Assembly (NCBI GenBank): GCA_020433455.1
Contig: JAGRCP010000084.1
Location: forward strand, 1 to 35,904
Length of the DNA: 35,904 nt
Origin: Caldilineaceae bacterium
Lineage (GTDB): Bacteria > Chloroflexota > Anaerolineae > Caldilineales > Caldilineaceae
Reading direction: 5' to 3'
The notes under the pieces are model-generated. The model had not been told where the DNA came from and made no database searches. It saw only the letters and a program-made list of their open reading frames with translations. This document shows, one piece after another, positions 11,002 through 19,382 of this stretch. Each line of letters starts with the position of its first letter. Position 1 is the first letter of the stretch. Made by a program: the position numbers and the translations under genes.

Positions 11002-11805
11002 ATGTCGCACCTGTTAAGCGTCTACAAAGGCTATTTCCGCACGTCGCTGGCGGTTCAGTTTCAATATCGCGCGGCCATGTTTATCTGGCTGTTGGGCGCA
11101 ATTATGGAGCCGCTGGTCTATCTGGTGGTCTGGCGCACGGTAGCCTTGCAGCAGGGCGGCAGCGTAGGCGGCTACGATGTGGGCGGTTTTGCCGCGTATT
11201 ACCTGACCATGATGCTGGTCAATCACTTCACCTTTTCGTGGATCATGTGGGAGTATGACTACCGCATCCGTTCGGGCGAATTTTCGAGCCTGCTGCTCAA
11301 GCCCGTTCACCCCATCCACAGCGATATGGCCGACAATTGGGCTTACAAGCTCTTCACCCTTACGCTCTACGTTCCCGTAGCGATTGGGCTGGCATGGCTC
11401 TTCCGACCGACGTGGAACGTGGAAGGCTGGGCCCTGCTCGTCTTGCCGGTCGCCTTAATCCTGGCTTTTCTGACCCGCTTCTTCCTGGACTGGTCGCTGG
11501 CCATGAGCGCATTTTGGACAACCCGGGTCCAGGCCATCAACCAGGCCTATTTTGTGGCCATGCTCTTTTTCTCAGGGCGATTGGCTCCGTTGACCCTTTT
11601 TCCCCCGTGGTTCCAGCGCATTGCCGACTTTCTGCCCTTTCGCTGGGTGATGGCCTTCCCTGTGGAACTGGCCTTGGGACGCTTGACGCCCGGACAGGCG
11701 CTCATAGGCTTCGGCGTGCAGCTGGGCTGGATGGCGGCGGGTCTTCTCCTGCTCAACCTCGTTTATCGGGCGGGCATTCGCCGCTATGCGGCGTTTGGAG
11801 GCTGA
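11002..11805 (+). CDS. ABC-2 type exporter permease 1
   Basis: This is a 267-residue membrane protein with about six hydrophobic helices, starting near residue 25 (AAMFIWLLGAIMEPLVYLVVW). It matches the COG4587/COG3694 pattern of ABC-2 permeases that follow COG4586 ATPases. The conserved EFSSLLLKPVHPI loop lies near residue 93 and LFFSGRLAPLTLFPPW near 190. It should form half of the export channel with the next gene, whose SD overlaps its 3' end. The start ATG 11002 follows the repeat element and has only a weak SD. Confidence 0.8.
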   Translation: MSHLLSVYKGYFRTSLAVQFQYRAAMFIWLLGAIMEPLVYLVVWRTVALQQGGSVGGYDVGGFAAYYLTMMLVNHFTFSWIMWEYDYRIRSGEFSSLLLKPVHPIHSDMADNWAYKLFTLTLYVPVAIGLAWLFRPTWNVEGWALLVLPVALILAFLTRFFLDWSLAMSAFWTTRVQAINQAYFVAMLFFSGRLAPLTLFPPWFQRIADFLPFRWVMAFPVELALGRLTPGQALIGFGVQLGWMAAGLLLLNLVYRAGIRRYAAFGG

Positions 11806-11806
11806 C

Positions 11807-12592
11807 GTGCATCTCTGGCAGATTTTCCGCAGCTACCTGCGCGTGGGTCTCCTCACTGAAATGGAGTACCGCATCAACTTCTGGATCAACCTGATTCAGA
11901 GCCTGCTGAGCGCAGCCGTCGCCCTGGGTGCGCTGGCCGTGGTCTTCGGCCAAACCGACAATCTGGGCGGTTGGACCCCGGCGGAGATGATAGCGCTGCT
12001 GGGCGTTTACTACATCATCGGCGCGCTGATCCGGGTGATCATCCGGCCGTCTATGACTCAATTCATGGAAGATGTGCGGAAAGGAACGCTGGACTTTACC
12101 CTGGTTAAGCCGGCCGACGCCCAATGGCTCATCAGCGTGCAAAAAGTTGAGATTTGGCAGCTCATGGATCTGGTGATAGGCATAGGGTTGCTGGGCCTGG
12201 CCCTGCAGCGCATGGGCGAACGCGTCGGCCTGCAGCAGGCTTTTATCTTCGGCGTGACCCTCCTGGCAGGCGGCCTCATCGTCTACAGCTTCTGGCTGAT
12301 TCTGAGCACCTTCGCTTTTTGGTTCGTGCGCGTAGACAACATTCAGGTCATCTTTACCAGCCTTTACGAAGCAGGACGTTGGCCCATCACCATCTATCCC
12401 GGCTGGCTGCGCATGATGCTCACCTTTCTCGTGCCCGTGGCCTTCGCTACCACCGTGCCTGCGCAGGCTTTTACCGGTCGCCTGGAGCCGGGACTTATGC
12501 TGGGCGCGCTGGCGCTGGCCGCGTTCATGCTCATCGTCGCGCGTCTTTTCTGGCGCTACGGCCTGCGCGCCTACTCCGGTGCATCGGCATAA
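11807..12592 (+). CDS. ABC-2 type exporter permease 2
   Basis: This 261-residue polytopic permease is paired with the preceding gene. The start chosen is GTG 11807, one base after the upstream stop, because GGAGG (11797-11801) lies five bases before it. An in-frame ATG at 11786 would give 268 residues but has no SD. It shares the loop FMEDVRKGTLDFTLVKPAD with permease 1, showing that the two are paralogues. Hydrophobic helices include LLSAAVALGALAVVFG, LIVYSFWLILSTFAFWF and LALAAFMLIVARLFW. The substrate is unknown. Confidence 0.8.
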   Translation: MHLWQIFRSYLRVGLLTEMEYRINFWINLIQSLLSAAVALGALAVVFGQTDNLGGWTPAEMIALLGVYYIIGALIRVIIRPSMTQFMEDVRKGTLDFTLVKPADAQWLISVQKVEIWQLMDLVIGIGLLGLALQRMGERVGLQQAFIFGVTLLAGGLIVYSFWLILSTFAFWFVRVDNIQVIFTSLYEAGRWPITIYPGWLRMMLTFLVPVAFATTVPAQAFTGRLEPGLMLGALALAAFMLIVARLFWRYGLRAYSGASA

Positions 12593-12656
12593 GGCCATTG
12601 GAGAGCGTCAGGCGCGGGCGTGTTGCCGATAACTGAACACAGCAGGCACAGGCATG

Positions 12657-12665
12657 TGGTATAAT
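12657..12665 (+). promoter_or_regulatory. Extended -10 promoter upstream of the GH3 gene
   Basis: TG-G-TATAAT at 12657-12665 is a perfect extended -10 box. No good -35 hexamer lies at 16-18 bases. It would start transcription near 12672, leaving a leader of about 80 bases before the GH3 start. Confidence 0.6.
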
Positions 12666-12754
12666 CTTTTTCTGCCAAACTACCCCATTCAAACGCAGAA
12701 AAACCGAAAACGAATCGTTGTCACCTATCATTCCATCACCTAATGAGGGTTGCC

Positions 12755-15040
12755 ATGACTGACCAACAATCTACCGTTCAAGCCATGATCAGCAAGATGA
12801 CGTTGGAAGAAAAAGCCGCGCTCTGCACAGGAGCCGGGCCGTGGGCCACCACGCCCGTCGCCCATGCCGATGTGCCGGAGATGATCGTCACCGACGGCCC
12901 GCACGGCGTGCGCCGCGTGGGCAATCTGGAAGAGATGGGGTCCCAAAGCCTGCCGGCCACCTGCTTCCCCTCGGCTGCATCCCTGGCCGCGACGTGGAAC
13001 CCCGGACTCCTGGAAGAAATGGGACGCGCCCTGGCCGAAGAGGCCGTCGCGCTGGAGGTGGATGTGCTGCTGGGGCCGGGCGTCAACATGAAGCGCACGC
13101 CCCTTTGCGGCCGCAATTTTGAATACTTCTCCGAAGACCCCTATCTGGCGGGCAAGCTGGCCGCCGCGCTCATCAACGGCATCCAGGGCGGAGGCGTGGG
13201 CACGTCCCTCAAGCACTTTGCCGCCAACAATCAGGAGTACCAGCGCTTCAGCATAAACGCTGAAATAGACGAGCGTACGCTGCGGGAGATTTACCTGGCC
13301 GCGTTTGAGACGGCAGTCAAAGAGAGCCGGCCGTGGACGGTCATGTGCTCGTACAACAAAATCAACGGCTTCTACGGCTCCGAACAGCACTATCTGCTCA
13401 CCGACATTCTCAAGGACGAGTGGGGCTTTGAAGGGCTGGTCGTGTCGGACTGGGGCGCGGTCCATGATCGGGTCGCGGCGCTGAAAGCCGGGCTGGACCT
13501 GGAGATGCCCGGTCCCAAGCCGAGCCGCACCCAGGCGGTCATTGATGCGGTAGAGGGCGGCGAGATGGACGAAGCCGTACTGGATGAAGCGGTGCGGCGC
13601 ATTCTCACGATCATCATGCAGGCCCAGGCAACGGCCAAGGGCGGCAGCTTTGACCAGGACGCCCATCACGCCCTGGCCCGCAAGGTCGCGGCCGAGAGCA
13701 TGGTCTTGCTCAAAAATGAAGAGGTTCTGCCCCTGAGCAATCCCCGCCGCGTAGCCGTTATCGGCCGCGCCGCGCAGCACGCCCACTTCCAGGGCGGCGG
13801 CAGCAGCCACATCAACCCCACCCGGGTGGATGCCCCCCTGGATGCGCTCAAAGCCGTCCTGCCCGACAGCGAAATCACCTACAGCGAAGGGTATGCCGCG
13901 GACCTCTCCCAGGACCAGGCGCTCATTGCTGCGGCGGCGGATGCAGCGGCCGCCGCGGATGTAGCGGTCATCTTTATCGCCCTGCCCGCGTCGGTGGAGT
14001 CGGAAGGCTATGATCGGGCCAATCTCCTGCTCACCGCCCAGCAGGAAGCTCTCATCGGTGCGGTGACCAAGGCCCAATCTCAATGCGTGGTCGTCCTCAA
14101 CACCAGTTCGGCCGTGGACATGCGGGCGTGGGTTGACGATACGGCCGGAATCATCCAGGCGGGCTTCATGGGCCAGGCCGGAGGCAGCGCGGTGGCCGAT
14201 GTCCTCACCGGCGCGGTCAATCCGTCGGCCAAGCTGGCCGAGAGTTTCCCCCTCAAGCTGGAAGATACGCCGGCCTACATCAACTTCCCCGGCGACCGGG
14301 GCACGGTCCACTACGGTGAGGGACTTTATATCGGCTATCGCTATTATGACGCCAAGCAGATACCCGTCCTCTTCCCCTTTGGCCACGGTCTGAGCTACAC
14401 GACCTTTGCCTACACGAACCCGGCCGTCTCCGCCACGGAGTTCACCGATGCGGACGGCGTCATCGTCTCCGTAGACGTGACCAACACCGGCAAGCAAGCA
14501 GGCCAGGAGATCGTCCAGGTCTACGTACACGATCAAAAGTCAACGCTCCACCGGCCGGAGAAGGAACTCAAGGGCTTTGCCAAGGTCGCACTAGAGCCGG
14601 GCGAGACGAAGACGGTGGAAATCCCCCTGGACTTCCGGGCCTTCGCTTATTACCATCCCGACCATCAACAGTGGATCACAGAAGACGGCGAGTTTGATCT
14701 GCTGATTGGCGCATCGGCCGCGGACATCAACGAGCAGCTGACCGTTAGTCTGAAATCAAGCCTCGACCTGCCCAGCCTGCTGCATGAAGAATCCACCCTG
14801 CAGGAGTGGCTGGATGATGACAAAGGCAAGGCTGTCATCGCAGAGACCATCGTCCTGATCCAGGACGGCATTGCCGGCTCCTTCGGCATTTCGGATGAGG
14901 CGGAAGGCGGCATCGGCATGGACGTCATGGGGTTCCTTATGGACATGCCCTTGCTCAGCGTACTCCACTTCAACGATGCCGCCCTGCCCCAGACGCCGGA
15001 AGAGATTGTGGCGGGGTTGGTTGATTTGTTGCATGGTTGA
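12755..15040 (+). CDS. Glycoside hydrolase family 3 beta-glycosidase (beta-glucosidase-like)
   Basis: The product is a 761-residue GH3 enzyme without a signal peptide, so probably cytosolic. The N-terminal TIM barrel contains TDGPHGVRR, GPGVNMKRTPLCGRNFEYFSEDP, KHFAANNQE and the nucleophile Asp232 in VVSDWGAVHD. A C-terminal alpha/beta sandwich begins near LARKVAAESMVLLKNE, and a fibronectin-III-like domain covers VSVDVTNTGKQAGQEIVQVYV. A Leu/Met-rich helical tail of roughly 90 residues follows (SLLHEESTLQEWLDDDKG onward). GH3 enzymes release beta-linked glucose, xylose or related sugars from short saccharides. ATG 12755 is preferred over 12743 because GAGGG lies five bases upstream. It is a single-gene unit with its own promoter. 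Confidence 0.9.
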   Translation: MTDQQSTVQAMISKMTLEEKAALCTGAGPWATTPVAHADVPEMIVTDGPHGVRRVGNLEEMGSQSLPATCFPSAASLAATWNPGLLEEMGRALAEEAVALEVDVLLGPGVNMKRTPLCGRNFEYFSEDPYLAGKLAAALINGIQGGGVGTSLKHFAANNQEYQRFSINAEIDERTLREIYLAAFETAVKESRPWTVMCSYNKINGFYGSEQHYLLTDILKDEWGFEGLVVSDWGAVHDRVAALKAGLDLEMPGPKPSRTQAVIDAVEGGEMDEAVLDEAVRRILTIIMQAQATAKGGSFDQDAHHALARKVAAESMVLLKNEEVLPLSNPRRVAVIGRAAQHAHFQGGGSSHINPTRVDAPLDALKAVLPDSEITYSEGYAADLSQDQALIAAAADAAAAADVAVIFIALPASVESEGYDRANLLLTAQQEALIGAVTKAQSQCVVVLNTSSAVDMRAWVDDTAGIIQAGFMGQAGGSAVADVLTGAVNPSAKLAESFPLKLEDTPAYINFPGDRGTVHYGEGLYIGYRYYDAKQIPVLFPFGHGLSYTTFAYTNPAVSATEFTDADGVIVSVDVTNTGKQAGQEIVQVYVHDQKSTLHRPEKELKGFAKVALEPGETKTVEIPLDFRAFAYYHPDHQQWITEDGEFDLLIGASAADINEQLTVSLKSSLDLPSLLHEESTLQEWLDDDKGKAVIAETIVLIQDGIAGSFGISDEAEGGIGMDVMGFLMDMPLLSVLHFNDAALPQTPEEIVAGLVDLLHG

Positions 15041-15127
15041 TTGGGTGACTTGTTGATTGGGAAGATTAGGAGATTGAGAGATTGGCGTCGCATTGCACAA
15101 TCTCCCAATCTCTTAATCTCCAATCCC
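15040..15127. repeat. GATTnnn-type inverted repeat at a convergent gene junction
   Basis: The left arm (15052-15084) is GATTGGGAAGATTAGGAGATT plus GAGAGATTGG. The right arm (about 15099-15126) is CAATCTCCCAATCTCTTAATC then TCCAATCCCC. It lies between two converging genes, where the hairpin could end transcription from both sides. Confidence 0.8.
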
Positions 15128-15136
15128 CTCCTCTAC

Positions 15137-16873
15137 TCAAATCCGCGCTTCCGTTGCGTAGAGCCGGGCGAATGCCCCGTTCTGCGCCAGCAACTCGGCA
15201 AACGTTCCCTCTTCGACAATGCCCTCCGCGTCCAGTACGACGATGCGGCGTGCGTTGCGCACCGTCTCCAGGCGGTGGGCGATGACGATGGTTGTGCGGC
15301 CCTGGGCCAAGTCCTCCAGCGACTGTTGCACCTTGCGCTCGCTGTGGTTATCCAGCGCGCTGGTGGCCTCATCCAGAATGAGCACCGGCGGATTCTTGAG
15401 AAAGACCCGGGCAATGCTCAACCGCTGGCGCTGACCGCCCGACAGCTTGATGCCCCGCTGGCCAATTTCCGTTGCATAGCCGTCAGGCAGGGCCGTGATG
15501 AAGTCGTGGGCATTGGCGCGCCGAGCCGCAGCAATGATTGCGTCCCGGGGCGCGTCCGGGCGGCCGTAGGCAATATTCTCCGCCACCGTTCCGGCGAAAA
15601 GATAGACTTCCTGCTGCACCACGCCAATCCCGCGGCGCAGCGCGTGTACGTCCAGGCAGCGCACATCCACCCCGTCAAACAGGACGCAGCCGTCGGTTAC
15701 GTCGTAGAAGCGGGGAATGAGCGCACACAGCGTGCTCTTCCCCACGCCCGATGCGCCCACCAGCGCCACGTATTCGCCGGGCGCAATGTCCAGCGAGACG
15801 TTGCGCAATACGGCCGGACCGTTCGCCTGATAGCGGAAGGTTACATCGCACAGGCGGATGGCGCCGCGCGCAGCAGACGGAACCAGTGCATTCGGCGCAT
15901 TCCGGATCCCGGGCTGGACCTCCAACATCTCCATGAAGCGCTCGAAGCCGGTGATCCCTTCCTGATAGAGACGCGTGAAGTTGCTGAAGCGCTGGATGGG
16001 TTCGGTGAGGATGGCGACATAGAGAAGAAAGGCAATCATGTCCGCCGGATCCAGACTGGTGCGGGAAATCGCCGCGGCGCCGAAGACGATGACGGCGATG
16101 GGCATAAGCTGCATAAACGTCTGCATACCTTCATAGAAATAGGCTTCGCTCAGATAATCCCGGCGGCGGCTCTCCAGGAAAGCTTCATTTTCGTAGGCGA
16201 ACTTGCGCTGCTCAAGCGGCTCGTTGCCAAAGGATTTAACGACGCGGATACCGTTGAGAGAGTCCTCAACCTGGGCATTCATAATCCCGATCCTGTCTCT
16301 GCACAATCGCATAGCCCGCCGCATCTTCCGGTTAAAATAGACGGCATAGACGGCCATTACCGGCAGAAAGGCAAAGATTATCAGCGCCAAATCCCGGTCA
16401 ATGGTCAGCATGATGATGAAGGCCCCGACGAAGTTGAGCAGTGAGATCACAATATCTTCCGGCCCATGGTGATAGAGTTCCGACATATTGAAGGTGTCAT
16501 GGGTGAGGCGCGTCATCAACTGACCCGTCTTCTGCTCATCAAAGAAGCCAAAGGAGAGAGTCTGGTAGTGGGCGAAAAGTTCGTCGCGCATGTCCCGCTC
16601 CATCTTTGCGCCCATCATGTGGCCCTGGTAGTCCACGAAAAAATGGCACGCGGCATGGAGCGCCACCAACCCCAGCATGACCAGACCCATGGCGTAAATC
16701 TGGCTGATCGTATCGGCCGTGACGCCGGCCAGCACGGTTTTGGTGACGGAGCGCGCGCAGAGGGGGATGAGCAACAGTGCGACCGACACCATCACCGCGC
16801 AGAAAAGATCGGCCAACAGCAGCCCCGTGTAGGGCCGGTAGTATGAAAAAAACTTCTTACGGCGAACGTGCAT
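15137..16873 (-). CDS. Multidrug-type ABC exporter (fused TMD-NBD)
   Basis: This is a 578-residue half-transporter with an ABC_membrane domain and a C-terminal NBD. Six membrane helices begin near YTGLLLADLFCAVMVSVALLLIP and include FVGAFIIMLTIDRDLALIIFAFLPVMAVYAVYF. The NBD (about 340-578) has Walker A GASGVGKSTLC, Q-loop VVQQEVYLFAGTVAENI, signature LSGGQRQRLSIAR, Walker B VLILDEATSALD and switch His in VIAHRLETV. It should work as a homodimer, exporting drugs, lipids or peptides. The start at 16873 follows GAGGA by five bases. A longer in-frame reading to 16954 runs through a terminator hairpin and is not favoured. The leader peptide and terminators upstream suggest attenuation control. 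Confidence 0.88.
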   Translation of the reverse strand: MHVRRKKFFSYYRPYTGLLLADLFCAVMVSVALLLIPLCARSVTKTVLAGVTADTISQIYAMGLVMLGLVALHAACHFFVDYQGHMMGAKMERDMRDELFAHYQTLSFGFFDEQKTGQLMTRLTHDTFNMSELYHHGPEDIVISLLNFVGAFIIMLTIDRDLALIIFAFLPVMAVYAVYFNRKMRRAMRLCRDRIGIMNAQVEDSLNGIRVVKSFGNEPLEQRKFAYENEAFLESRRRDYLSEAYFYEGMQTFMQLMPIAVIVFGAAAISRTSLDPADMIAFLLYVAILTEPIQRFSNFTRLYQEGITGFERFMEMLEVQPGIRNAPNALVPSAARGAIRLCDVTFRYQANGPAVLRNVSLDIAPGEYVALVGASGVGKSTLCALIPRFYDVTDGCVLFDGVDVRCLDVHALRRGIGVVQQEVYLFAGTVAENIAYGRPDAPRDAIIAAARRANAHDFITALPDGYATEIGQRGIKLSGGQRQRLSIARVFLKNPPVLILDEATSALDNHSERKVQQSLEDLAQGRTTIVIAHRLETVRNARRIVVLDAEGIVEEGTFAELLAQNGAFARLYATEARI

Positions 16874-16910
16874 GAAAATCCTCATCTCATAAACAATGGG
16901 TTTCAGGATC

Positions 16911-16938
16911 AAAAAAGCCGCGGGCGTCTGCCCGCGAC
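16911..16938 (-). terminator. Second intrinsic terminator in the ABC exporter leader
   Basis: On the minus strand CGCGGGC pairs with GCCCGCG around an AGAC loop, extended by a wobble and a G-C pair to nine pairs, and is followed by six T. It lies 37 bases before the exporter start, so unregulated transcripts should stop here. Confidence 0.7.
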
Positions 16939-17000
16939 TCTTACCGAACGCCATATGACATCACGGGGCAGACGAATCCATCCCGTGGCTGTAGCAGCAG

Positions 17001-17054
17001 AATCTCCCAATCTCGAACCTCATTCATCTACGATGATTAAGAGATTGGGAGATT
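17001..17054. repeat. GATTGGGA-type inverted repeat inside the exporter leader
   Basis: AATCTCCCAATCTC (17001-17014) pairs perfectly with GAGATTGGGAGATT (17041-17054), a 14-bp stem with a 26-base loop. It belongs to the intergenic element family but sits inside a 5' leader between two terminators. Confidence 0.8.
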
Positions 17055-17064
17055 ATCCTCCAAC

Positions 17065-17094
17065 AAAAAAGCCGCGGGGCATATGCCCCGCGGC
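17065..17094 (-). terminator. First intrinsic terminator (attenuator) after the leader peptide
   Basis: GCCGCGGGGC (17071-17080) and GCCCCGCGGC (17085-17094) form a perfect 10-bp GC stem with an ATAT loop. On the minus strand this is followed by six T (17065-17070). It begins 27 bases after the stop of the leader peptide, with no other gene to terminate, so an attenuator role is likely. Confidence 0.8.
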
Positions 17095-17109
17095 CGAATC
17101 ATCTGTGTA

Positions 17110-17128
17110 AGCGTAAACGGCTTACGCT
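17110..17128 (-). promoter_or_regulatory. Hairpin overlapping the leader-peptide stop codon
   Basis: AGCGTAA and TTACGCT form a 7-bp stem with a 5-base loop. The leader stop codon (17122-17124) is inside one arm, so a ribosome paused near the end of the leader would open this hairpin. It is a candidate pause or antitermination element. Confidence 0.45.
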
Positions 17129-17205
17129 GCCGTAAACGAAAGGCAGGCAAGATGCGGACGTGCGACGATGCCCTGCTGACGGGATCGAACTTGTCGCTTT
17201 GCCAT
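17122..17205 (-). CDS. 27-residue leader peptide upstream of the ABC exporter
   Basis: This small ORF starts at ATG 17205 with a perfect AGGAGG SD (17213-17218) seven bases upstream, and ends at TAA 17122-17124. The peptide begins MAKRQVRSRQQG, is basic in its first half (Arg at 4, 7, 9 and 16), and ends PHLACLSFTAA. It is the only ORF between the consensus promoter and two intrinsic terminators that precede the exporter gene. This matches known ribosome-mediated attenuation leaders of drug-export genes such as bmrB upstream of bmrCD. Expression is inferred from the SD and layout. No homologue is recognised. Confidence 0.6.
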   Translation of the reverse strand: MAKRQVRSRQQGIVARPHLACLSFTAA

Positions 17206-17269
17206 CCGACTGCCTCCTTTCATACTGATTCATGGCGCATGCTGCGCTGATACGCAGAGAATAACGGCA

Positions 17270-17298
17270 ATCATAAACAATATGAAGCCGCTTGTCAA
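17270..17298 (-). promoter_or_regulatory. Consensus sigma70 promoter for the leader/ABC exporter unit
   Basis: On the minus strand TTGACA (17293-17298) and TATGAT (17270-17275) are separated by exactly 17 bases. Transcription should start near 17263, about 58 bases before the leader-peptide start. It is the best promoter match in the window, so control is likely to act after initiation. Confidence 0.85.
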
Positions 17299-17411
17299 AG
17301 GCAGCGCCCGCGTCCAAACGCGGGAACATTCCGCCCTACCACTCGTTTTATGATAAAGACGGCGGATGAGCCGCCTTCCCTAACCGACAACACAATACAA
17401 GGAGACCTGTT

Positions 17412-18185
17412 ATGCAAGTTAAACGAATGTGGTTGATTGGCAGCGCGCTGCTGACCCTGCTGGCCCTCTTTGCCTTCGCCCAGCTTAGCCCTGCCGGCGT
17501 GCAGGCCCAGGCCACCATCCCCGCCCCCGCGGTTCCCGCCCGCACGGTGACCGTCGTGGGCGAGGGCACGGTCACAATCAGCCCGGACATCGCCCAGCTC
17601 AGCGTGGGCGTGGAGGTGATACAACCCTCGGTGCAGGAGGCCAGCGCAGAGGCCCGGAAGATCATGGATGCGGTGCTGACCGCGCTGGCCGATCAGGGCA
17701 TTGCCGAGAAGGATATCCAGACCAGCGGCTACAGCATCTGGGCCGAGCGCATGGGGGGAGACCCCATGATGGGCGAGGACGGGACCATGCCGGATCGCTA
17801 TCGCGTTAACAATATGGTGAACGTGACCGTGCGCAATCTGGAGAGCGTGACCGACGTGCTGGAGGCCACCATTGATGCCGGCGCCAACAACATCTACGGC
17901 GTCACCTTCAGCCTGGATGATCCGACCACCGTAGAGGCCGACGCCCGGGCCAAGGCCGTGGAGAATGCCAAGGCCAAAGCGGATGAGCTGGCCATGCTGA
18001 CCGGCGCGTCGGTGGGCGGCGTAGTCTCCATCAGCGAGGTCATCGGCCAGGGCGGCGGTTACTTCGGCGGCAACTTCGCCCGCTCCGCGGCCTATGACAG
18101 CATGGGCGGAGGCGGCGGCCCCATCGCGGCCGGCGAACTGAGTCTGACCATGCAGGTGCAGATTACGTATGAGCTGGCGCAGTAG
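17412..18185 (+). CDS. SIMPL-domain (DUF541) secreted protein
   Basis: This is a 257-residue protein with an N-terminal signal peptide (MWLIGSALLTLLALFAFAQ, cleavage near VQAQA). A SIMPL/DUF541 domain follows, starting RTVTVVGEGTVTISPDIAQLSVGVE and containing KDIQTSGYSI, YRVNNMVNVTVRNLESVTDVLEATIDAGANNIYGVTFSLDDP and ARAKAVENAKAKADELA. The Gly-rich segment GGGYFGGNFARS precedes the last strand. The family is exported and its biochemical role is poorly defined. The SD AAGGAGA precedes ATG 17412. It is divergent from the exporter leader, and a lone TATGAT at 17349-17354 may be its -10. Confidence 0.85.
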   Translation: MQVKRMWLIGSALLTLLALFAFAQLSPAGVQAQATIPAPAVPARTVTVVGEGTVTISPDIAQLSVGVEVIQPSVQEASAEARKIMDAVLTALADQGIAEKDIQTSGYSIWAERMGGDPMMGEDGTMPDRYRVNNMVNVTVRNLESVTDVLEATIDAGANNIYGVTFSLDDPTTVEADARAKAVENAKAKADELAMLTGASVGGVVSISEVIGQGGGYFGGNFARSAAYDSMGGGGGPIAAGELSLTMQVQITYELAQ

Positions 18186-18187
18186 GG

Positions 18188-18300
18188 GAGGTGGAGATTA
18201 AGAGATTAAGAGATTGGAGATTGGGAGATTGGTTTCCACATTACCCAATCTCCTAATCTCTCCAATCTCCCCAATCAACAAGTCATCAAGTCACCCAATC
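18188..18300. repeat. GATTnnn-type inverted repeat at a convergent junction
   Basis: The left arm has GAGATTAAGAGATTAAGAGA, then TTGGAGATTGGGAGATTGG (to 18232). The right arm (18244-18300) has CCCAATCTCCTAATCTC, TCCAATCTCCCC and further AATCA/AGTCA units. The right arm runs into the last codons of the minus-strand aminotransferase gene. Confidence 0.8.
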
Positions 18301-19370
18301 ACCCCCGCCAACACGTCCATGCCCCGGGCCACCAAATCCACGTCGGCCTGGTAGCCCATATGGCCGATGCGGAAGGTGCGTTCGGCCAGGGGACCGTAGT
18401 TGCCGCCCACGACCATGCCCCGGCTGCGTAAGGCCGCGTCCAGGTCGGACCAGGTCCAGCCGTCAGGCACGTAGGCCGTGGTCACGGTGGGCGAGGAGTA
18501 GGCTTCATCCCGGGGGAAGAGGCGCACGTTTAGCTCATGCAGGCGCGTGCGGCAGAGGGCGGCCGCTTCAGTGTGGCGCTGATAAACCGCATCCAGCCCC
18601 TCATCAAAAAGCGCATCCAGCGCGACGCGCAGGCCGGCCAGGGCGTGCCAGTTCGGCGTATAGGGGAAGTACCGATCGGCCAGAGCCGTACGCCACGGCT
18701 GCAGCGCATCATAGCCGGGATAATCGGTCTCGGCCGCAGCGGCCCACGCCCGTTCGCTCACGCTGATCATGGAAAGGTCGGGCATGAGGCTCAGGGCTTT
18801 CTGGCTGCCTAACAGGCCCAGATCGATGTGCCACGCATCCACCGGCACGGGCGCGCCCCCCGCGCTGGCCACAAAATCCACGTAAAAGAGCGCGTCAACT
18901 TCCCGACAAATTGCGCCCACGGCCGCCAGCGGATTGAGGACGCCGCTGGGCGTCTCGCAGTGGACCGCGGTAATGAGGCGGGGACGGATGCGCCGGGCCG
19001 CGTCCTGGACAACATCCGCGTCGATGACGCCGTCATGACCGAAATCCACGATCTCCGCCTGGGCGCCGCAGCGTTGGGCCATCTCGCCGATGCCCGTGCC
19101 GAAAAGCCCGGTGGAAAGGGCCAGCACCCGGTCGCCCGGTCGCAATACGCTTTTGAGCGCCCCCCAAAGGGCCAACATCCCCTCGCCGCTCTGGATGGTG
19201 ACCGCGTTCTCCGTCGCGAGCAGGCGCTGCAAGCCCGCCTCACAGCTTGCGTACAGCCCGAAAAATTCATCTTCCATATCTGCGCTGCCGTAGTCCACGG
19301 CGTAAGCCGCCAGCACCGCCGGGGGGATCGACACCGGCCCGGGCACAAGGGGAATCTCATAGCGCTCCAT
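18291..19370 (-). CDS. Class V aminotransferase (alanine/serine-glyoxylate aminotransferase-like)
   Basis: This 359-residue PLP enzyme is of the class V (AGXT/PucG-like) group. It begins with the family hallmark PLVPGPVSIPP, has the GLFGTG segment near residue 88, the VHCETPSGVLNP motif, the PLP Asp in FYVDFVASAGG and the Schiff-base Lys191 in GSQKALS. The C-terminal domain contains the TVTTAYVPDG and FRIGHMGY segments. It transfers amino groups between alanine or serine and glyoxylate or a related oxo-acid; the substrates are not certain. SD AGGAG is seven bases before ATG 19370. The last residues (GVIG and stop) are encoded by the repeat element downstream. Confidence 0.85.
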   Translation of the reverse strand: MERYEIPLVPGPVSIPPAVLAAYAVDYGSADMEDEFFGLYASCEAGLQRLLATENAVTIQSGEGMLALWGALKSVLRPGDRVLALSTGLFGTGIGEMAQRCGAQAEIVDFGHDGVIDADVVQDAARRIRPRLITAVHCETPSGVLNPLAAVGAICREVDALFYVDFVASAGGAPVPVDAWHIDLGLLGSQKALSLMPDLSMISVSERAWAAAAETDYPGYDALQPWRTALADRYFPYTPNWHALAGLRVALDALFDEGLDAVYQRHTEAAALCRTRLHELNVRLFPRDEAYSSPTVTTAYVPDGWTWSDLDAALRSRGMVVGGNYGPLAERTFRIGHMGYQADVDLVARGMDVLAGVIG

Positions 19371-19382
19371 CTCAATCTCCTG

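Noticed and set aside
12740-14536. Long minus-strand open frame (598 codons) opposite the GH3 gene
   Set aside because: It is an antisense shadow of GC-rich coding DNA. Its translation shows no domain, while the plus strand encodes a full GH3 enzyme.
15041-16444. 467-codon plus-strand frame opposite the ABC exporter
   Set aside because: It starts in the repeat element, has no SD and no recognisable domain. The minus strand carries all ABC motifs.
16874-16954. N-terminal extension of the ABC exporter (start at 16954)
   Set aside because: The extra residues are encoded by the second terminator hairpin and its T run, and there is no SD at 16954.
17099-17329. 76-codon minus-strand frame across the exporter leader
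   Set aside because: It begins upstream of the promoter -35 box and is in a different frame from the 27-codon ORF that has a perfect SD. The short ORF is preferred.
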